From Microvirga arsenatis (GTDB lineage: Bacteria; Pseudomonadota; Alphaproteobacteria; Rhizobiales; Beijerinckiaceae): DNA of 64,000 nucleotides. Positions 26,582 to 36,355 of this stretch are shown piece by piece. The DNA lies in the NCBI RefSeq assembly GCF_009910705.1, contig NZ_JAAAXJ010000010.1, positions 1-64,000 on the forward strand, written 5' to 3'. The notes under the pieces are model-generated. The model searched no databases, had not been told where the DNA came from, and worked only from the letters and a program-made list of their open reading frames with translations. The translations under genes were made by a program, and so were the position numbers. Position 1 is the stretch's first letter. The number at the start of each line of letters is the position of its first letter.

Positions 26582-26842
26582 CCAAACTGACATGGTTACA
26601 TTTCGGGCTCAAGCGGAAAGTAAAAGGTGAGTTAACGCGTCGCGCTCCGACGGGTTCCGTTATGGTTAACAAAAAGTGCAGGCTCTCCGAAAGATGGGCC
26701 AGCGACTTCCTCTAAGACAGGCTTGGCCGTCGCTAAGCCGTTGGTTTTTCTCGACTGGACGGCCCAACAGGGGCTAGGTCATGGATGCCATCCCTGTCGC
26801 CGGCGCCGGTCGTCCACCCCGCGTCCCAGTTCGAAGCAGTTC

Positions 26843-27658
26843 ATGTCCCCACATCCGCCCCGCACCCGTGAGCCGATCCTCAACCTGCCGGCCGTCGTGA
26901 CCCTTTCCCTGCTGGCGCTCATCGGCATTCACGCCGCGCGGCTCCTTCTCTCCGACGAATCGGACTTCCTGATGGTCATCGGCTGGGCGGTCATTCCGGC
27001 CCGCTGGTCCGTGGCTATGGGGGGCGTTCCGGTGGAGGAGGTCATGAAGGGCCTGCGCGACGGCGTGCCGGAGGATGCCGCCGCGTCCCTGACGGCGCTG
27101 GCCCAGTATGTGCTGGATGACGGGGAGGGCCGCCCTTGGACGGCGATCACCTATGCCTTCCTGCACGGATCCTGGGCCCATGTGCTCATCAACGGCGTCT
27201 GGCTCGCGGCCTTCGGCACGCCCATCGTGAGGCGGTGCGGGGCCCTGCGCTTCCTCCTCCTGTCGGGGGCCGCCGCCGCAGGCGGAGCGGTTCTCTATGC
27301 CATGATGAACCCCTTGCAGGTCCTGCCGATGATCGGCGCCTCAGGAGCCGTGTCCGGCCTCATGGCCGCCGCCTCCTGGTTCATGTTCGCGCCCGCATCC
27401 TGGCACTGGGAGGGCCGGCTGACCCAGCCCCACGAGCGGCCCCGCGAGTCGCTCTGGCACATGGTGCGAAACCGCCAGGTCTTGATCTTCCTCGGGATCT
27501 GGTTTGCCGCGAACTACGTGTTCGCCTTCGTCCAGCCCCTGGGCCTCACGGACGCGAGCATCGCCTGGGAGGCGCACCTGGGCGGCTTCCTCGCGGGCCT
27601 CGTCCTTTTCCCCCTCATCGACCCGCTCCCCGCCCGGCAAAGACGCTTCCCGGCTTGA
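26843..27658 (+). CDS. rhomboid family intramembrane serine protease
   Basis: 271 aa with about six membrane helices. The nucleophile is in GASGAVSGLMAA, the histidine in AWEAHLGGFLAGLVL, and the HGSWAHVLINGVWL helix supplies the usual His/Asn oxyanion residues. It cleaves transmembrane segments of other proteins, with the substrate unknown. ATG 26843 begins just before the first hydrophobic segment (LNLPAVVTLSLLALIGIH). An insert of about 55 residues lies between the first and second helices. Confidence 0.9.
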   Translation: MSPHPPRTREPILNLPAVVTLSLLALIGIHAARLLLSDESDFLMVIGWAVIPARWSVAMGGVPVEEVMKGLRDGVPEDAAASLTALAQYVLDDGEGRPWTAITYAFLHGSWAHVLINGVWLAAFGTPIVRRCGALRFLLLSGAAAAGGAVLYAMMNPLQVLPMIGASGAVSGLMAAASWFMFAPASWHWEGRLTQPHERPRESLWHMVRNRQVLIFLGIWFAANYVFAFVQPLGLTDASIAWEAHLGGFLAGLVLFPLIDPLPARQRRFPA

Positions 27659-27794
27659 AACCGACGCAGTTTGCCCCGATCATCCAGGAACTGACGTAGG
27701 GTTCGCGTCCCAAAGTCGTGGGTCTGCGGCCCACTCAGCCTGGCGAATGCAGGGGCTGACGGTCCTTCGCCATTCGCGCAATGGGAGGGAATCA

Positions 27795-28226
27795 ATGATC
27801 GTCAATCGCATTCTTTCGCTCAAGGGGCGCGACGTCGCGACCATCGAACCGGGCCGGACCTTAAGCGAAGCGGCCAAGGTTCTTGCCGAGCGCAGGATAG
27901 GTGCCCTCCTCATCGTCGACGGTCAAAAGCCGGTTTCCGGCATCATCTCGGAACGGGACATCGTGCGGGCGGTTGCAAACCACGGCGCGAAGGCCCTGGA
28001 GGAGCCCGTCTCCCGCTTCATGACCGAGAAGGTCATGACATGCACGGGGGAGACCTCCATCAACGACGTGATGGAGCTGATGACCCAGCAGAAGTTCCGG
28101 CATGTGCCGGTCGTCGAGGGCGGCCGCCTCGTCGGCATCGTCTCCATCGGCGACGTGGTGAAGGAACGCCTCGAGGAGGTGGAAGCCGAGGCCGAGGCGA
28201 TCAAGGAATATATCGCGACGGCCTGA
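27795..28226 (+). CDS. tandem CBS domain protein
   Basis: 143 aa after GGGAGGG. Two CBS motifs are seen: TIEPGRTLSEAAKVLAERR then GALLIVDG, and TSINDVMELMTQQKFRHVPVV then EGGRLVGIVSIGD. Together they form one Bateman module, which usually binds adenine nucleotides and senses energy state. No catalytic domain is attached. Convergent with the patatin gene, directly adjacent. Confidence 0.9.
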   Translation: MIVNRILSLKGRDVATIEPGRTLSEAAKVLAERRIGALLIVDGQKPVSGIISERDIVRAVANHGAKALEEPVSRFMTEKVMTCTGETSINDVMELMTQQKFRHVPVVEGGRLVGIVSIGDVVKERLEEVEAEAEAIKEYIATA

Positions 28227-29255
28227 TTACCGGGCCTGCGATTCCTGCAGCAGTTCGAGGATATCCGGCAGGGCGCGCTCCGTGGCCTGCCGGCCCAGGG
28301 CGATGCATTCCTGGGCGCGGTGGAACTCGAACAGACCCATCTTGGCGAGCTTCGGCGCGATCATGATGTCCGGCGGGTCGCCCGCGAGCCGCGAGCGGGC
28401 GATGCGGTCCTGGGTGATGTTGAAGGCGTCCACCATCACGGTCGCCATCCCTGGCGCGTTGGGCTTGCGCTGCTTCTCGCCCCGGTTGGACGGGAAGATC
28501 CCCCAGCGCCGCGGTGCCTCCTCGATGGCCTTCTCGATCTCGCGCTCGTCGCTCGTGCTGGCGTCGTAGGACTGGATCACGGTCCCGCGCACGCGCACCT
28601 CGCCGTTGAGGTTCACGCAGATCACGATATCCGCTCCGAGCGCGCGGGCGGCGGTGATCGGGATCGGGTTGACGAGGGCGCCGTCCATGAGCCAGCGCCC
28701 GCCCAGCATCACCGGGTCGAACACGCCGGGCAGGGCATAGGAGGCCCGCATCGCCTGGACCAGGGGCCCGCGCGTGAGCCAGATCTCGTGGCCGCTCACG
28801 AGTTCGGTGGCGATGGTGCAGAACTTGATCGGCAGGGTCTCGACCCTTTGATCGGTCAGGTCCTGGTCGAGCAGGCGCTGCAGGCGCCCGCCGGCAATGA
28901 GGCCGGCCCCGCTGAAATGGAAGTCGAGCAGGCCCATGACGCGCCGCTTGGTCAGCGAGAGGGCGAAAGCCTCGAGCTCGTCGAGCTTGCCGGCCGCATA
29001 GCAGCCGCCGACCACGGCGCCGATGGAGCAGCCGGCGATCACGTCGGGAACGACGCCGGCTTCCTCCAGCACCCGGAGAACGCCGATATGAGACCAGCCG
29101 CGGGCGGCGCCGCCGCCGAGCGCGAGGCCGATCCGGGTCTTGGTGCGTCCGTCGCGCTCGACCGGCACCTTGGCTTCCGTCACTCCCCCACCGCCCCCTG
29201 AACCGGCGCTTCGCCGGGTGATCCCGTCCCACAACATCGGTCGACTCCAAGGCAT
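28227..29255 (-). CDS. patatin-like phospholipase (RssA-like)
   Basis: Up to 342 aa. GLALGGGAARGWSHIGVLRV (oxyanion GGGxxRG and following strand), GCSIGA (nucleophile Ser in GxSxG) and MDGALVNPIP (DGA) form the Ser-Asp dyad of patatin lipases. Related to RssA-type proteins, with no signal peptide. The start is uncertain: ATG 29255 is given, but a GTG at about 29182 (TEAKVPVERDG) would remove a Gly-rich leader. Confidence 0.85.
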   Translation of the reverse strand: MPWSRPMLWDGITRRSAGSGGGGGVTEAKVPVERDGRTKTRIGLALGGGAARGWSHIGVLRVLEEAGVVPDVIAGCSIGAVVGGCYAAGKLDELEAFALSLTKRRVMGLLDFHFSGAGLIAGGRLQRLLDQDLTDQRVETLPIKFCTIATELVSGHEIWLTRGPLVQAMRASYALPGVFDPVMLGGRWLMDGALVNPIPITAARALGADIVICVNLNGEVRVRGTVIQSYDASTSDEREIEKAIEEAPRRWGIFPSNRGEKQRKPNAPGMATVMVDAFNITQDRIARSRLAGDPPDIMIAPKLAKMGLFEFHRAQECIALGRQATERALPDILELLQESQAR

Positions 29256-29326
29256 CCCGTTCGATTCATGCCAGCCTCTCGTGAAGACGGCGTGAACGAT
29301 GCCCTCAAGGTTGAACTAGGACGGGT

Positions 29327-30481
29327 TCAGGAAAACTGAACAGTGGAGCGCCGGAGCGCCCGCTGCGACAAAATGATGATGACCAGCGCGAAGAGGATGA
29401 GCAGGCCGAGCATGGCGCGCAGGCCCAGGAACTCGCCCCCGAACCCGATCAGGGGCGGCCCGAGCAGCAATCCGCCGTAGCCGAGGGTGGCCACCATGGC
29501 GACCCCCATGCTGGGCGGGATGCCCTTCACCTGGCCCGCCGCGCTGAAGAGGACCGGCACCGCATTGGCAAGGCCGACCCCGACAAGCGCGAAGCCGATG
29601 GAGGAGGGCAGGGGAGCCGGCACGGCCATCGCCAGGGCGAGGCCGAGAGCCGCCAGCAGCCCGCCGAGCTGCAGGGTTCGGACGCGCCCCAGGCGCCGGA
29701 CCACGGGATCGCCCAAGAAGCGGCAGGCCGTCATGGCGAGGGAAAAGGCGGCAAATCCCGAGACGGCGGTCTCCAGGCTCGCGCCGGCGACGGTCTGGAG
29801 GTAGATCGCCGACCAATCGATGATGGCACCCTCCACGATGAAGCAGAACATGGCGAGCACCGCCACCAGGATGACGGGGCCGCGCGGCCAGGCGAAGCCG
29901 TGGCCTTCGGTCGTCCTGTCCGTCTCCTCCAGGGTCCACAATGCGGCGACGAGGAACAGAAGCCCCATGCCCAGGCAGGAGATGGCCAGGGTCGGGACGA
30001 GGCCGACATCGTGAGCGATCAGAAAGCCGGAGACGCCCGCCGCCGCCAGTCCGCCGAGGCTGAAGAAGGCGTGGAAGGACGACATGATCGCCGAGCCCCA
30101 GGCCCGCTCCACCACCGTGGCGTTGGTGTTCATCGCCACGTCCATGGTGCCGTTGCAGGCTCCTGCCACCAGGGAGGCGGCGACGAAGAGGCTTAAGCTC
30201 GGCGCGAGGCCCGGCAGAAGCAGGGCGGCTGCGAAGGCGAACGAGGCTGCGATGGTCGTCGTCCGGCTTCCGAGGAAGGCAACGGCCCAGCCGATCACAG
30301 GCATGAGCGCGACGGCGCCGAGGGAGAAGGCCAGGAGCCCAAGGCTCAACTCCCCGTCCGAGAGGCTCAAGGACGCCTTGAACCGGGGCAGCTGCGCCGC
30401 CCAGGTGCCGATGCCGAACCCATTGCCGAAGAAGACGGCGCTGGCCGCCGCCCGGGCGAGGTAGAGGTCACGTCGTGTCAT
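29327..30481 (-). CDS. MFS transporter
   Basis: 384 aa with about 12 membrane helices. Typical features are a loop-2/3 segment after VALMPVIGWAVAFLGSRTTT and NGTMDVAMNTNATVVE in helix 4, the latter resembling the YbjJ/FucP-like branch. Inner-membrane secondary transporter, with the substrate not deducible. It is followed on the same strand, 86 bp upstream, by hisI. Confidence 0.85.
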   Translation of the reverse strand: MTRRDLYLARAAASAVFFGNGFGIGTWAAQLPRFKASLSLSDGELSLGLLAFSLGAVALMPVIGWAVAFLGSRTTTIAASFAFAAALLLPGLAPSLSLFVAASLVAGACNGTMDVAMNTNATVVERAWGSAIMSSFHAFFSLGGLAAAGVSGFLIAHDVGLVPTLAISCLGMGLLFLVAALWTLEETDRTTEGHGFAWPRGPVILVAVLAMFCFIVEGAIIDWSAIYLQTVAGASLETAVSGFAAFSLAMTACRFLGDPVVRRLGRVRTLQLGGLLAALGLALAMAVPAPLPSSIGFALVGVGLANAVPVLFSAAGQVKGIPPSMGVAMVATLGYGGLLLGPPLIGFGGEFLGLRAMLGLLILFALVIIILSQRALRRSTVQFS

Positions 30482-30567
30482 CGGGCGTTCCTAGCGCGGA
30501 CGCCCGGGATGCGCACCCGTTTCCTGGCGGAGGGCAGCCCTGCATTCCCGTCGGGCTGCCTGGCAGG

Positions 30568-30984
30568 TCAGTCGATGACGAGGCGGGGCTTCCCACCGGC
30601 TGTCTCCACCCGGCGGTAGAAACAGGAGCGGCGGCCCGTATGGCAGCAGCCGCCATCACCCGCGACCCGCACCTTGAGCAGGAGGGCGTCCTGGTCGCAA
30701 TCGACGCGCATTTCGAGGACGGTCTGGATCTGCCCGCTGGTGGCCCCCTTGTGCCAGAGCTCCCCGCGGGAGCGCGACCAGTACCAGGCCTCGCCTGTCT
30801 CGAGGGTTCTCGCGAGCGCTTCGGCATTCATATGGGCGACCATGAGGATCTCACCCGTTTCGGCATCGACCGCGATGCAGGTGACGAGCCCGTCGGTGCC
30901 GAAGCGGGGCGACAGGCTCGCCCCCTCCTCGAGCTCGGCCTTGGAGCCGGGGGCAGGAAAAAGCCCCGCTGCCGGTGCGTTCAT
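30568..30984 (-). CDS. hisI: phosphoribosyl-AMP cyclohydrolase
   Basis: 138 aa. Opens the adenine ring of PR-AMP in histidine synthesis (step 3). The zinc/magnesium site is visible: [13 protein letters not shown] and [30 protein letters not shown] is the substrate loop. A stand-alone HisI without the HisE pyrophosphohydrolase domain, as usual in alphaproteobacteria. It starts 8 bp after the folE stop, so they form one unit. Confidence 0.95.
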   Translation of the reverse strand: MNAPAAGLFPAPGSKAELEEGASLSPRFGTDGLVTCIAVDAETGEILMVAHMNAEALARTLETGEAWYWSRSRGELWHKGATSGQIQTVLEMRVDCDQDALLLKVRVAGDGGCCHTGRRSCFYRRVETAGGKPRLVID

Positions 30985-30992
30985 GGCCGCCC

Positions 30993-31628
30993 TCACGCCT
31001 TGCCGTTGCGCACGAGAGTGAGGAAGCGCACCTGCTCCGCAGGATCTTCCTTGAAGACGCCTTTGAACTGGGTCGTGAGGGTGAGGGCGCCGGCCTTCTG
31101 GATGCCGCGCATGGACATGCACATGTGCTCGGCCTCGAGCATCACGGCCACGCCCCGCGGCGCGAGGGCCTTCTCCATGGCGGAGGCGATCTGGGCTGTC
31201 ATGGTCTCCTGCGTCTGCAGCCGGCGCGCATAGGCATCGACGAGGCGGGCGAGCTTGGAGAGCCCGACGACGCCCTTCGTCGGGTAATAGGCCAAATGCG
31301 CCACGCCGTAGAACGGCACCATGTGGTGCTCGCAATGCGAGTAGAAGGGGATGTCGCGCACGAGCACGATGTCGTCGTAGCCCTCCACCTCGCTGAAGAT
31401 CTTGTCGAGGATCTCCCCAGGGTTCTCGCCGTAGCCGGCATAGAATTCCCGGAAGGCCTTGGCCACGCGCATGGGGGTGTCCTGCAGGCCCTCGCGGCCA
31501 GGGTCGTCGCCTGCCCAGCGGATCAGGGTGCGAACGGCCGCCTCGGCCTCTTCGCGGCTCGGGCGGGTGCTGGACTTGTCGGCGACTGAATTCAGACGCG
31601 TAGACAAGGACTTAACCACATCGTCCAT
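30993..31628 (-). CDS. folE: GTP cyclohydrolase I
   Basis: 211 aa. First step of tetrahydrofolate synthesis, GTP to dihydroneopterin triphosphate. Zinc ligands are in [10 protein letters not shown] (Cys and His) and [11 protein letters not shown] (Cys). [20 protein letters not shown] and [12 protein letters not shown] are the conserved core. Cytoplasmic decamer in known cases. Upstream of hisI in the same direction. Confidence 0.96.
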   Translation of the reverse strand: MDDVVKSLSTRLNSVADKSSTRPSREEAEAAVRTLIRWAGDDPGREGLQDTPMRVAKAFREFYAGYGENPGEILDKIFSEVEGYDDIVLVRDIPFYSHCEHHMVPFYGVAHLAYYPTKGVVGLSKLARLVDAYARRLQTQETMTAQIASAMEKALAPRGVAVMLEAEHMCMSMRGIQKAGALTLTTQFKGVFKEDPAEQVRFLTLVRNGKA

Positions 31629-31781
31629 GTGGAGCCTTTCTTTCTCAACTTGCGGAACTCCAAGGGAAGGGAGCCCCAGGACCTCTCTATTCCACGACTA
31701 CGCTTTGGTGCAGCCGGGTCGCAGATCCTTCATTTCAGTCCTATATATAATCCGAGGTACCTCTCAGTCACCCTCTGTCCC

Positions 31782-32228
31782 ATGCTGAGCGACATTTACA
31801 ATCGACGCATCCTGGAGCTCGCTGCGGACATTCCGCACCTGGGCCGGCTTGCCGACGCGGATGCCTCCGCGACCGCCCGATCGCGGATCTGCGGTTCGAC
31901 CGTCACGGTGGACCTGAAGCTCGACGGCGACGTGGTGACCGCCTTCGCCCACGAGGTGAAGGCCTGCGCCCTGGGTCAGGCCTCCTCCTCGATCATGGGA
32001 CGCCACGTGATCGGCTCGACGGTCGAGGAACTGCGCGCCATCCGGGCGGCGGCCACCCGCCTGCTCAAGGAGGGCGGTAGCCCCCCCGAGGGCAAGTGGG
32101 AGGACCTGAAGGTTCTGGAGCCCCTGCGGGACTACAAGGCCCGCCACGCCTCCATCCTCCTGACATTCGATGCGGTCGTGGACGCCATCGACCAGGCCGA
32201 GAAGCGCCGCGCCGGGCGTTCGGGCTAG
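31782..32228 (+). CDS. IscU/NifU-like iron-sulfur scaffold protein
   Basis: 148 aa. SRICGSTVTVDLKLDG (Cys 37) and HEVKACALGQASSSIM (Cys 62) match the U-type scaffold. The third cluster Cys expected near RHASILLTFDAV is replaced by Ser, as in some related alphaproteobacterial proteins. It presumably holds or passes Fe-S clusters. Divergent from folE and immediately followed by yidD. Confidence 0.8.
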   Translation: MLSDIYNRRILELAADIPHLGRLADADASATARSRICGSTVTVDLKLDGDVVTAFAHEVKACALGQASSSIMGRHVIGSTVEELRAIRAAATRLLKEGGSPPEGKWEDLKVLEPLRDYKARHASILLTFDAVVDAIDQAEKRRAGRSG

Positions 32229-32558
32229 ATGCCGAGCCCTGTCCAGAAGGCTGCCCACTGGGCCATCCGCGGCTACCAGCTGAGCCTGTCGGGCCTCATC
32301 GGCCGGCAATGCCGCCATCTGCCCTCCTGCTCCGAGTATACCGACGAGGCGATCCAGCGGCATGGATTCTGGCCGGGGGGATGGATGGGGCTGGCACGTA
32401 TCTGCCGCTGCGGCCCGTTCGGGACATCCGGGCTCGATCTGGTGCCGGAAACGTTGCCCCAAGGCTCGGCCTGGTATAAGCCCTGGGCCTACGGTCGCTG
32501 GCGGGGCGTCAACGCTCCCCCGATCGCCTGCGAGGCAGTCGAACCTGACGGCGGCTGA
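32229..32558 (+). CDS. yidD: membrane protein insertion efficiency factor
   Basis: 109 aa. [33 protein letters not shown] and [14 protein letters not shown] are the conserved YidD signature with its Cys residues. It sits on the inner membrane and helps YidC-dependent insertion. The ATG directly follows the TAG of the scaffold gene (stop at 32228), indicating coupled translation. Confidence 0.93.
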   Translation: MPSPVQKAAHWAIRGYQLSLSGLIGRQCRHLPSCSEYTDEAIQRHGFWPGGWMGLARICRCGPFGTSGLDLVPETLPQGSAWYKPWAYGRWRGVNAPPIACEAVEPDGG

Positions 32559-32634
32559 CCTCGCCCCTCATCCAACAAACCGTCGGCCCCGCTTACCTGC
32601 TCCGTTGGCAGGAGTGAGCCAGGAGAACGCTTTG

Positions 32635-34662
32635 ATGATTACCCTGACATTCCCCGATGGCGCCCAGCGCCAGTACGAATCCGGCATCACCGGCCGCGAG
32701 ATCGTGGAAGGCATCGCCAAGTCGCTCGCCAAGCGCACGGTCGCCATGGCGCTCGACGGCACCGTCGCCGATCTCGCCGACCCGATCACGAGCGATGCCA
32801 GGATCGAGTTCCTCAACCGCGAGGATCCGCGGGCGCTGGAGCTGATCCGGCACGATTGCGCACACGTGCTCGCCGAGGCGGTGCAGGAGCTGTTCCCGGG
32901 GACCCAGGTGACCATCGGCCCGGTGATCGAGAACGGCTTCTACTACGACTTCGCCCGCGACGAGCCCTTCACCCCGGAGGACTTCCCCGCCATCGAGGCG
33001 AAGATGCGGGAGATCATCGCGCGGGATAAGCCCTTCACCAAGGAAGTGTGGAGCCGCGAGAAGGCTCGTCAGGTCTTCAAGGAGAAGGGCGAGGCCTACA
33101 AGGTCGAGCTCGTCGATGCGATTCCCGAGGGCCAGGACCTCAAGATCTACTTCCAGGGCGACTGGTTTGACCTCTGCCGCGGGCCGCACATGACCTCGAC
33201 GGGCAAGATCGGCAACGCCTTCAAGCTGATGAAGGTGGCGGGCGCCTATTGGCGGGGCGACAGCAACAACCCGATGCTGACCCGGATCTACGCGACCGCC
33301 TGGGCTAACCAGGAAGATCTCGACAATTACATCCGGCAGCTCGAGGAGGCCGAGAAGCGCGACCATCGCCGCCTGGGCCGCGAGATGGACCTGTTCCACT
33401 TCCAGGAGGAGGGACCGGGCGTCGTCTTCTGGCATTCCAAGGGTTGGACCGTGTTCCAGGAGCTGGTCTCCTACATGCGCCGCCGGCTCAAGGGCGACTA
33501 CCAGGAGGTGAACGCGCCTCAGGTTCTGGATTCGTCGCTTTGGGAGACGTCGGGCCATTGGGGCTGGTATCGCGAGAACATGTTCGGCGTGCAGTCGGCG
33601 GGCGAGGAGGCCGAGGACAAGCGCCTGTTCGCCCTCAAGCCGATGAACTGCCCGGGCCACGTGCAGATCTTCAAGCATGGCCTGAAGTCCTATCGCGACC
33701 TGCCGCTGCGGCTGGCCGAGTTCGGCGCCGTCCACCGCTACGAGCCGTCCGGCGCGCTGCACGGCCTCATGCGCGTGCGCGGCTTCACGCAGGACGATGC
33801 GCATATCTTCTGCACGGAAGATCAGCTCGCCGCCGAGTGCCTGAAGATCAACGACCTGATCCTCTCGACCTATGCCGATTTCGGCTTCGACGAGATCGTG
33901 GTGAAGCTCTCCACACGGCCCGAGAAGCGCGTCGGCACCGACGAGATGTGGGATCACGCGGAAGACGTGATGACCCGCGTGCTGAAGCAGATCGAGGAGC
34001 AGTCGGGCGGGCGCATCAAGACGGCGATCAACCCGGGTGAGGGCGCCTTCTACGGGCCGAAGTTCGAGTACGTGCTGCGCGACGCCATCGGCCGCGACTG
34101 GCAGTGCGGCACCACGCAGGTGGACTTCAACCTGCCGGAGCGGTTCGGCGCGTTCTACGTGGATGCGGATGGCCAGAAGAAGACGCCGGTCATGGTCCAC
34201 CGCGCCATCTGCGGCTCCATGGAGCGCTTCACCGGCATCCTGATCGAGCACTTCGCAGGTCATTTCCCGCTCTGGCTTGCGCCGGTGCAGGCGGTGGTCG
34301 CCACCATCACCTCAGAGGGCGACGAATACGCCATGGAAGTGGTGCGCGCCGCCGAGGCCGCAGGCCTGCGCGTCGAGGCGGATCTGCGCAACGAGAAGAT
34401 CAACTACAAGGTCCGCGAGCACTCGCTCGTGAAGGTGCCGGTGCTTCTCGTGGTGGGTCGCAAGGAGGCGGCGGAGCGGACGGTGTCGATCCGCCGCCTC
34501 GGGAGTCCCGAGCAGAAGACCATGACTCTCGACGAGGCCCTGAAAGCGCTTGCCGCCGAGGCCGTCACGCCGGATCGCCGCCGCGCCGCGAAGGCAGTAT
34601 CCGAGCCGGAAGGTCATGCGACCCTCGACGGGCATCACGTGGTCGAGCGGACGGTGGCGTAA
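32635..34662 (+). CDS. thrS: threonyl-tRNA synthetase
   Basis: 675 aa. TGS domain (about 1-60, [17 protein letters not shown]), editing domain with [11 protein letters not shown] and the CRGPHM loop, class II catalytic core ([20 protein letters not shown] with the zinc Cys, [20 protein letters not shown] with motif 2) and the anticodon-binding C-terminus ([26 protein letters not shown]). ATG 32635 follows CAGGAGAACGC. A short tail of about 40 extra residues follows the usual end. A strong terminator lies downstream. Confidence 0.96.
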   Translation: MITLTFPDGAQRQYESGITGREIVEGIAKSLAKRTVAMALDGTVADLADPITSDARIEFLNREDPRALELIRHDCAHVLAEAVQELFPGTQVTIGPVIENGFYYDFARDEPFTPEDFPAIEAKMREIIARDKPFTKEVWSREKARQVFKEKGEAYKVELVDAIPEGQDLKIYFQGDWFDLCRGPHMTSTGKIGNAFKLMKVAGAYWRGDSNNPMLTRIYATAWANQEDLDNYIRQLEEAEKRDHRRLGREMDLFHFQEEGPGVVFWHSKGWTVFQELVSYMRRRLKGDYQEVNAPQVLDSSLWETSGHWGWYRENMFGVQSAGEEAEDKRLFALKPMNCPGHVQIFKHGLKSYRDLPLRLAEFGAVHRYEPSGALHGLMRVRGFTQDDAHIFCTEDQLAAECLKINDLILSTYADFGFDEIVVKLSTRPEKRVGTDEMWDHAEDVMTRVLKQIEEQSGGRIKTAINPGEGAFYGPKFEYVLRDAIGRDWQCGTTQVDFNLPERFGAFYVDADGQKKTPVMVHRAICGSMERFTGILIEHFAGHFPLWLAPVQAVVATITSEGDEYAMEVVRAAEAAGLRVEADLRNEKINYKVREHSLVKVPVLLVVGRKEAAERTVSIRRLGSPEQKTMTLDEALKALAAEAVTPDRRRAAKAVSEPEGHATLDGHHVVERTVA

Positions 34663-34682
34663 CAGCCGATTGAACAGACGAA

Positions 34683-34716
34683 GGCGGCGCTCCTCTTCAG
34701 GAGCGCCGCCTTTTTC
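34683..34716 (+). terminator. rho-independent terminator of thrS
   Basis: GGCGGCGCTCCT-CTTC-AGGAGCGCCGCC gives a 12-bp perfect stem followed by six T, 20 bp after the thrS stop. Confidence 0.93.
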
Positions 34717-34734
34717 CATTTTCACAACGTTCAA

Positions 34735-34839
34735 CCTCATCCTGAGGAGCAGACGCAGTCTGCGTCTCGAAGGAGATTCCAGCGATCTCTGGATCCTCCT
34801 TCGAGACGGATTGCTCACGCAATCCTCCTCAGGATGAGG
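34735..34839. repeat. REP-like palindromic element
   Basis: The outer arms CCTCATCCTGAGGA and TCCTCAGGATGAGG are reverse complements. Inside, TCTCGAAGGA pairs with TCCTTCGAGA, so the whole 105 bp can fold as one branched hairpin. This arrangement (CATCCTGAGG and CGAAGGA boxes) is the well-known dispersed intergenic repeat of Rhizobiales. It sits between thrS and the convergent CBS-BON gene. Confidence 0.85.
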
Positions 34840-34864
34840 GCAGAGCTAGAGAGAGGAAGCGACC

Positions 34865-36247
34865 TCAGCTCGTCTGCCGCTGCCGACCGCTGGTGCGGCT
34901 ACCGGCTGCGGTCCCGGCCGTCGTTCCGGCCGCGCCACTGCCCGAATTGCCCGTGACGGCGCCCGCATCTCCGGCCTCCATGCCGGTTGCGTGTGTGCCC
35001 TGGCGCTGGCCGACGCGCAGGTTGTTCTGCACGTGGGCGACCCCTGAGACGGATTCGGCAAGATCCTCGGCCCGGCGTCTCTCGTTGCGGTCGCGCACCG
35101 TGCCGGTCAGCGTCACCTCGCGGTTCTGGACCTGCGCCTCGATCTCCGAGGCGTCGATCATGGGATCGTCCGTCAGGCGCTCGTTGATGTCCTCGCGGAT
35201 GCGCTCGTCCGAGCGCTGGTAGCCCTTCGGCCCCCGGCCCTGGTGCTCGCCGCGGCGCACCTCGCCGAAGCTACCCGTGGCATCGTTGCTGAAGCGGGTG
35301 TTGCCGGGTCCCATGCCGTAGTTGCCGTGATCGCGCCGCTCGTTCACGAGGCTCCAGGTGCGCTCGCGATCCTGCATGCGGCGGTCATCCTCGCTGCTGT
35401 CGTCACCGGAGCGGGCACGCTCGCCCGTGATGGTCGAAGCCCCGTAACGCGGTGGGTGAAAGCCCCGGCCCGCCGAGCCTCGGCCTGCAAACTCGTCGCC
35501 ATAGCTCTGATACCCATCGCCGCCGAAGCCGCCGCGCATGCGGGAATCGCGAGCGCCTTCCTGGCCGGGATAGCCGAAGCTGCCGAAGGCGGCGCGCACG
35601 TCGTCCTCCTCGCGGAAGCGGAACTGCTCGCGGCCCGGCCTCCGGGTGTTGTCGATGCGACCGCGATGGTCGTTCTCTCGGTAATCGTGGGGGCGGTGCC
35701 GGTCGGTGTCGTCCCGGCTGGCGTCGTTCATGCGCCGCTCCAGCTCGCGGCGCTCGTCGTCGCTGAGCCGGACGGCCCTGACGCCGCGGGTCTGGTCGGC
35801 GCGCGCCGTGGTCGGGGTGCCGGTGCGGTCGGGCTCTGAGGGCGTGGAGATCCGGTGCAACGCACGGGTCGCGGCGTCCTCCCGATCCGTCGCGAGGTCG
35901 CCCAGCGCGACGATGCCGACCAGGTGCTTGTCGCGGTCCACCACGGGCAGGCGGCGGATCTGGTGGTCGCTCATCAGCTGGACGATATGGTCCACGTCGT
36001 CATCGTCGAAGCACCACCACACATCGGCGGACATGACGTCCCGCACCCGGGTCGTGTCCGGCGGGAGGCCCGCCGCCGTGGCGCGGACGGTGATGTCGCG
36101 ATCCGTCACCATGCCGCGCAGGCGGCGGCCGTCGCACACGGGCAGGACGCCGACATTCATCTCGTCCATGAGGCGCGCCGCTTCCTGGATGGTCCGGTCC
36201 GGGCTCACCACGCGCACGTTGCGGGTCATGATCTCTGAGACTTTCAT
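34865..36247 (-). CDS. CBS-pair and BON domain fusion protein
   Basis: 460 aa. Residues about 1-125 are a CBS pair (MTRNVRVVSPDRTIQEAARL, MSDHQIRRLPVVDRDKHL). About 130-330 is a long, charged and Gly/Arg/Asp-rich low-complexity linker. About 335-410 is a BON domain (RIREDINERLTDDPMIDASE, VTLTGTVRDRNERRRAED, VAHVQNNLRV). The tail is Gly/Ala/Thr-rich. CBS senses nucleotides and BON usually binds membranes or lipids. No signal peptide is seen, which is odd for a BON protein. Probably stress related by analogy only. Confidence 0.8.
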   Translation of the reverse strand: MKVSEIMTRNVRVVSPDRTIQEAARLMDEMNVGVLPVCDGRRLRGMVTDRDITVRATAAGLPPDTTRVRDVMSADVWWCFDDDDVDHIVQLMSDHQIRRLPVVDRDKHLVGIVALGDLATDREDAATRALHRISTPSEPDRTGTPTTARADQTRGVRAVRLSDDERRELERRMNDASRDDTDRHRPHDYRENDHRGRIDNTRRPGREQFRFREEDDVRAAFGSFGYPGQEGARDSRMRGGFGGDGYQSYGDEFAGRGSAGRGFHPPRYGASTITGERARSGDDSSEDDRRMQDRERTWSLVNERRDHGNYGMGPGNTRFSNDATGSFGEVRRGEHQGRGPKGYQRSDERIREDINERLTDDPMIDASEIEAQVQNREVTLTGTVRDRNERRRAEDLAESVSGVAHVQNNLRVGQRQGTHATGMEAGDAGAVTGNSGSGAAGTTAGTAAGSRTSGRQRQTS

Positions 36248-36355
36248 GAGCGTCTTCTCCTGCAGGGTCGCGCGCCTTTGGAGTTCAGGCTCATGCGCGG
36301 CGCGACCGATGATGGCGTTCGGTCAATGCCGCGGGAGGGGAAAGGTTCAGGAGGC

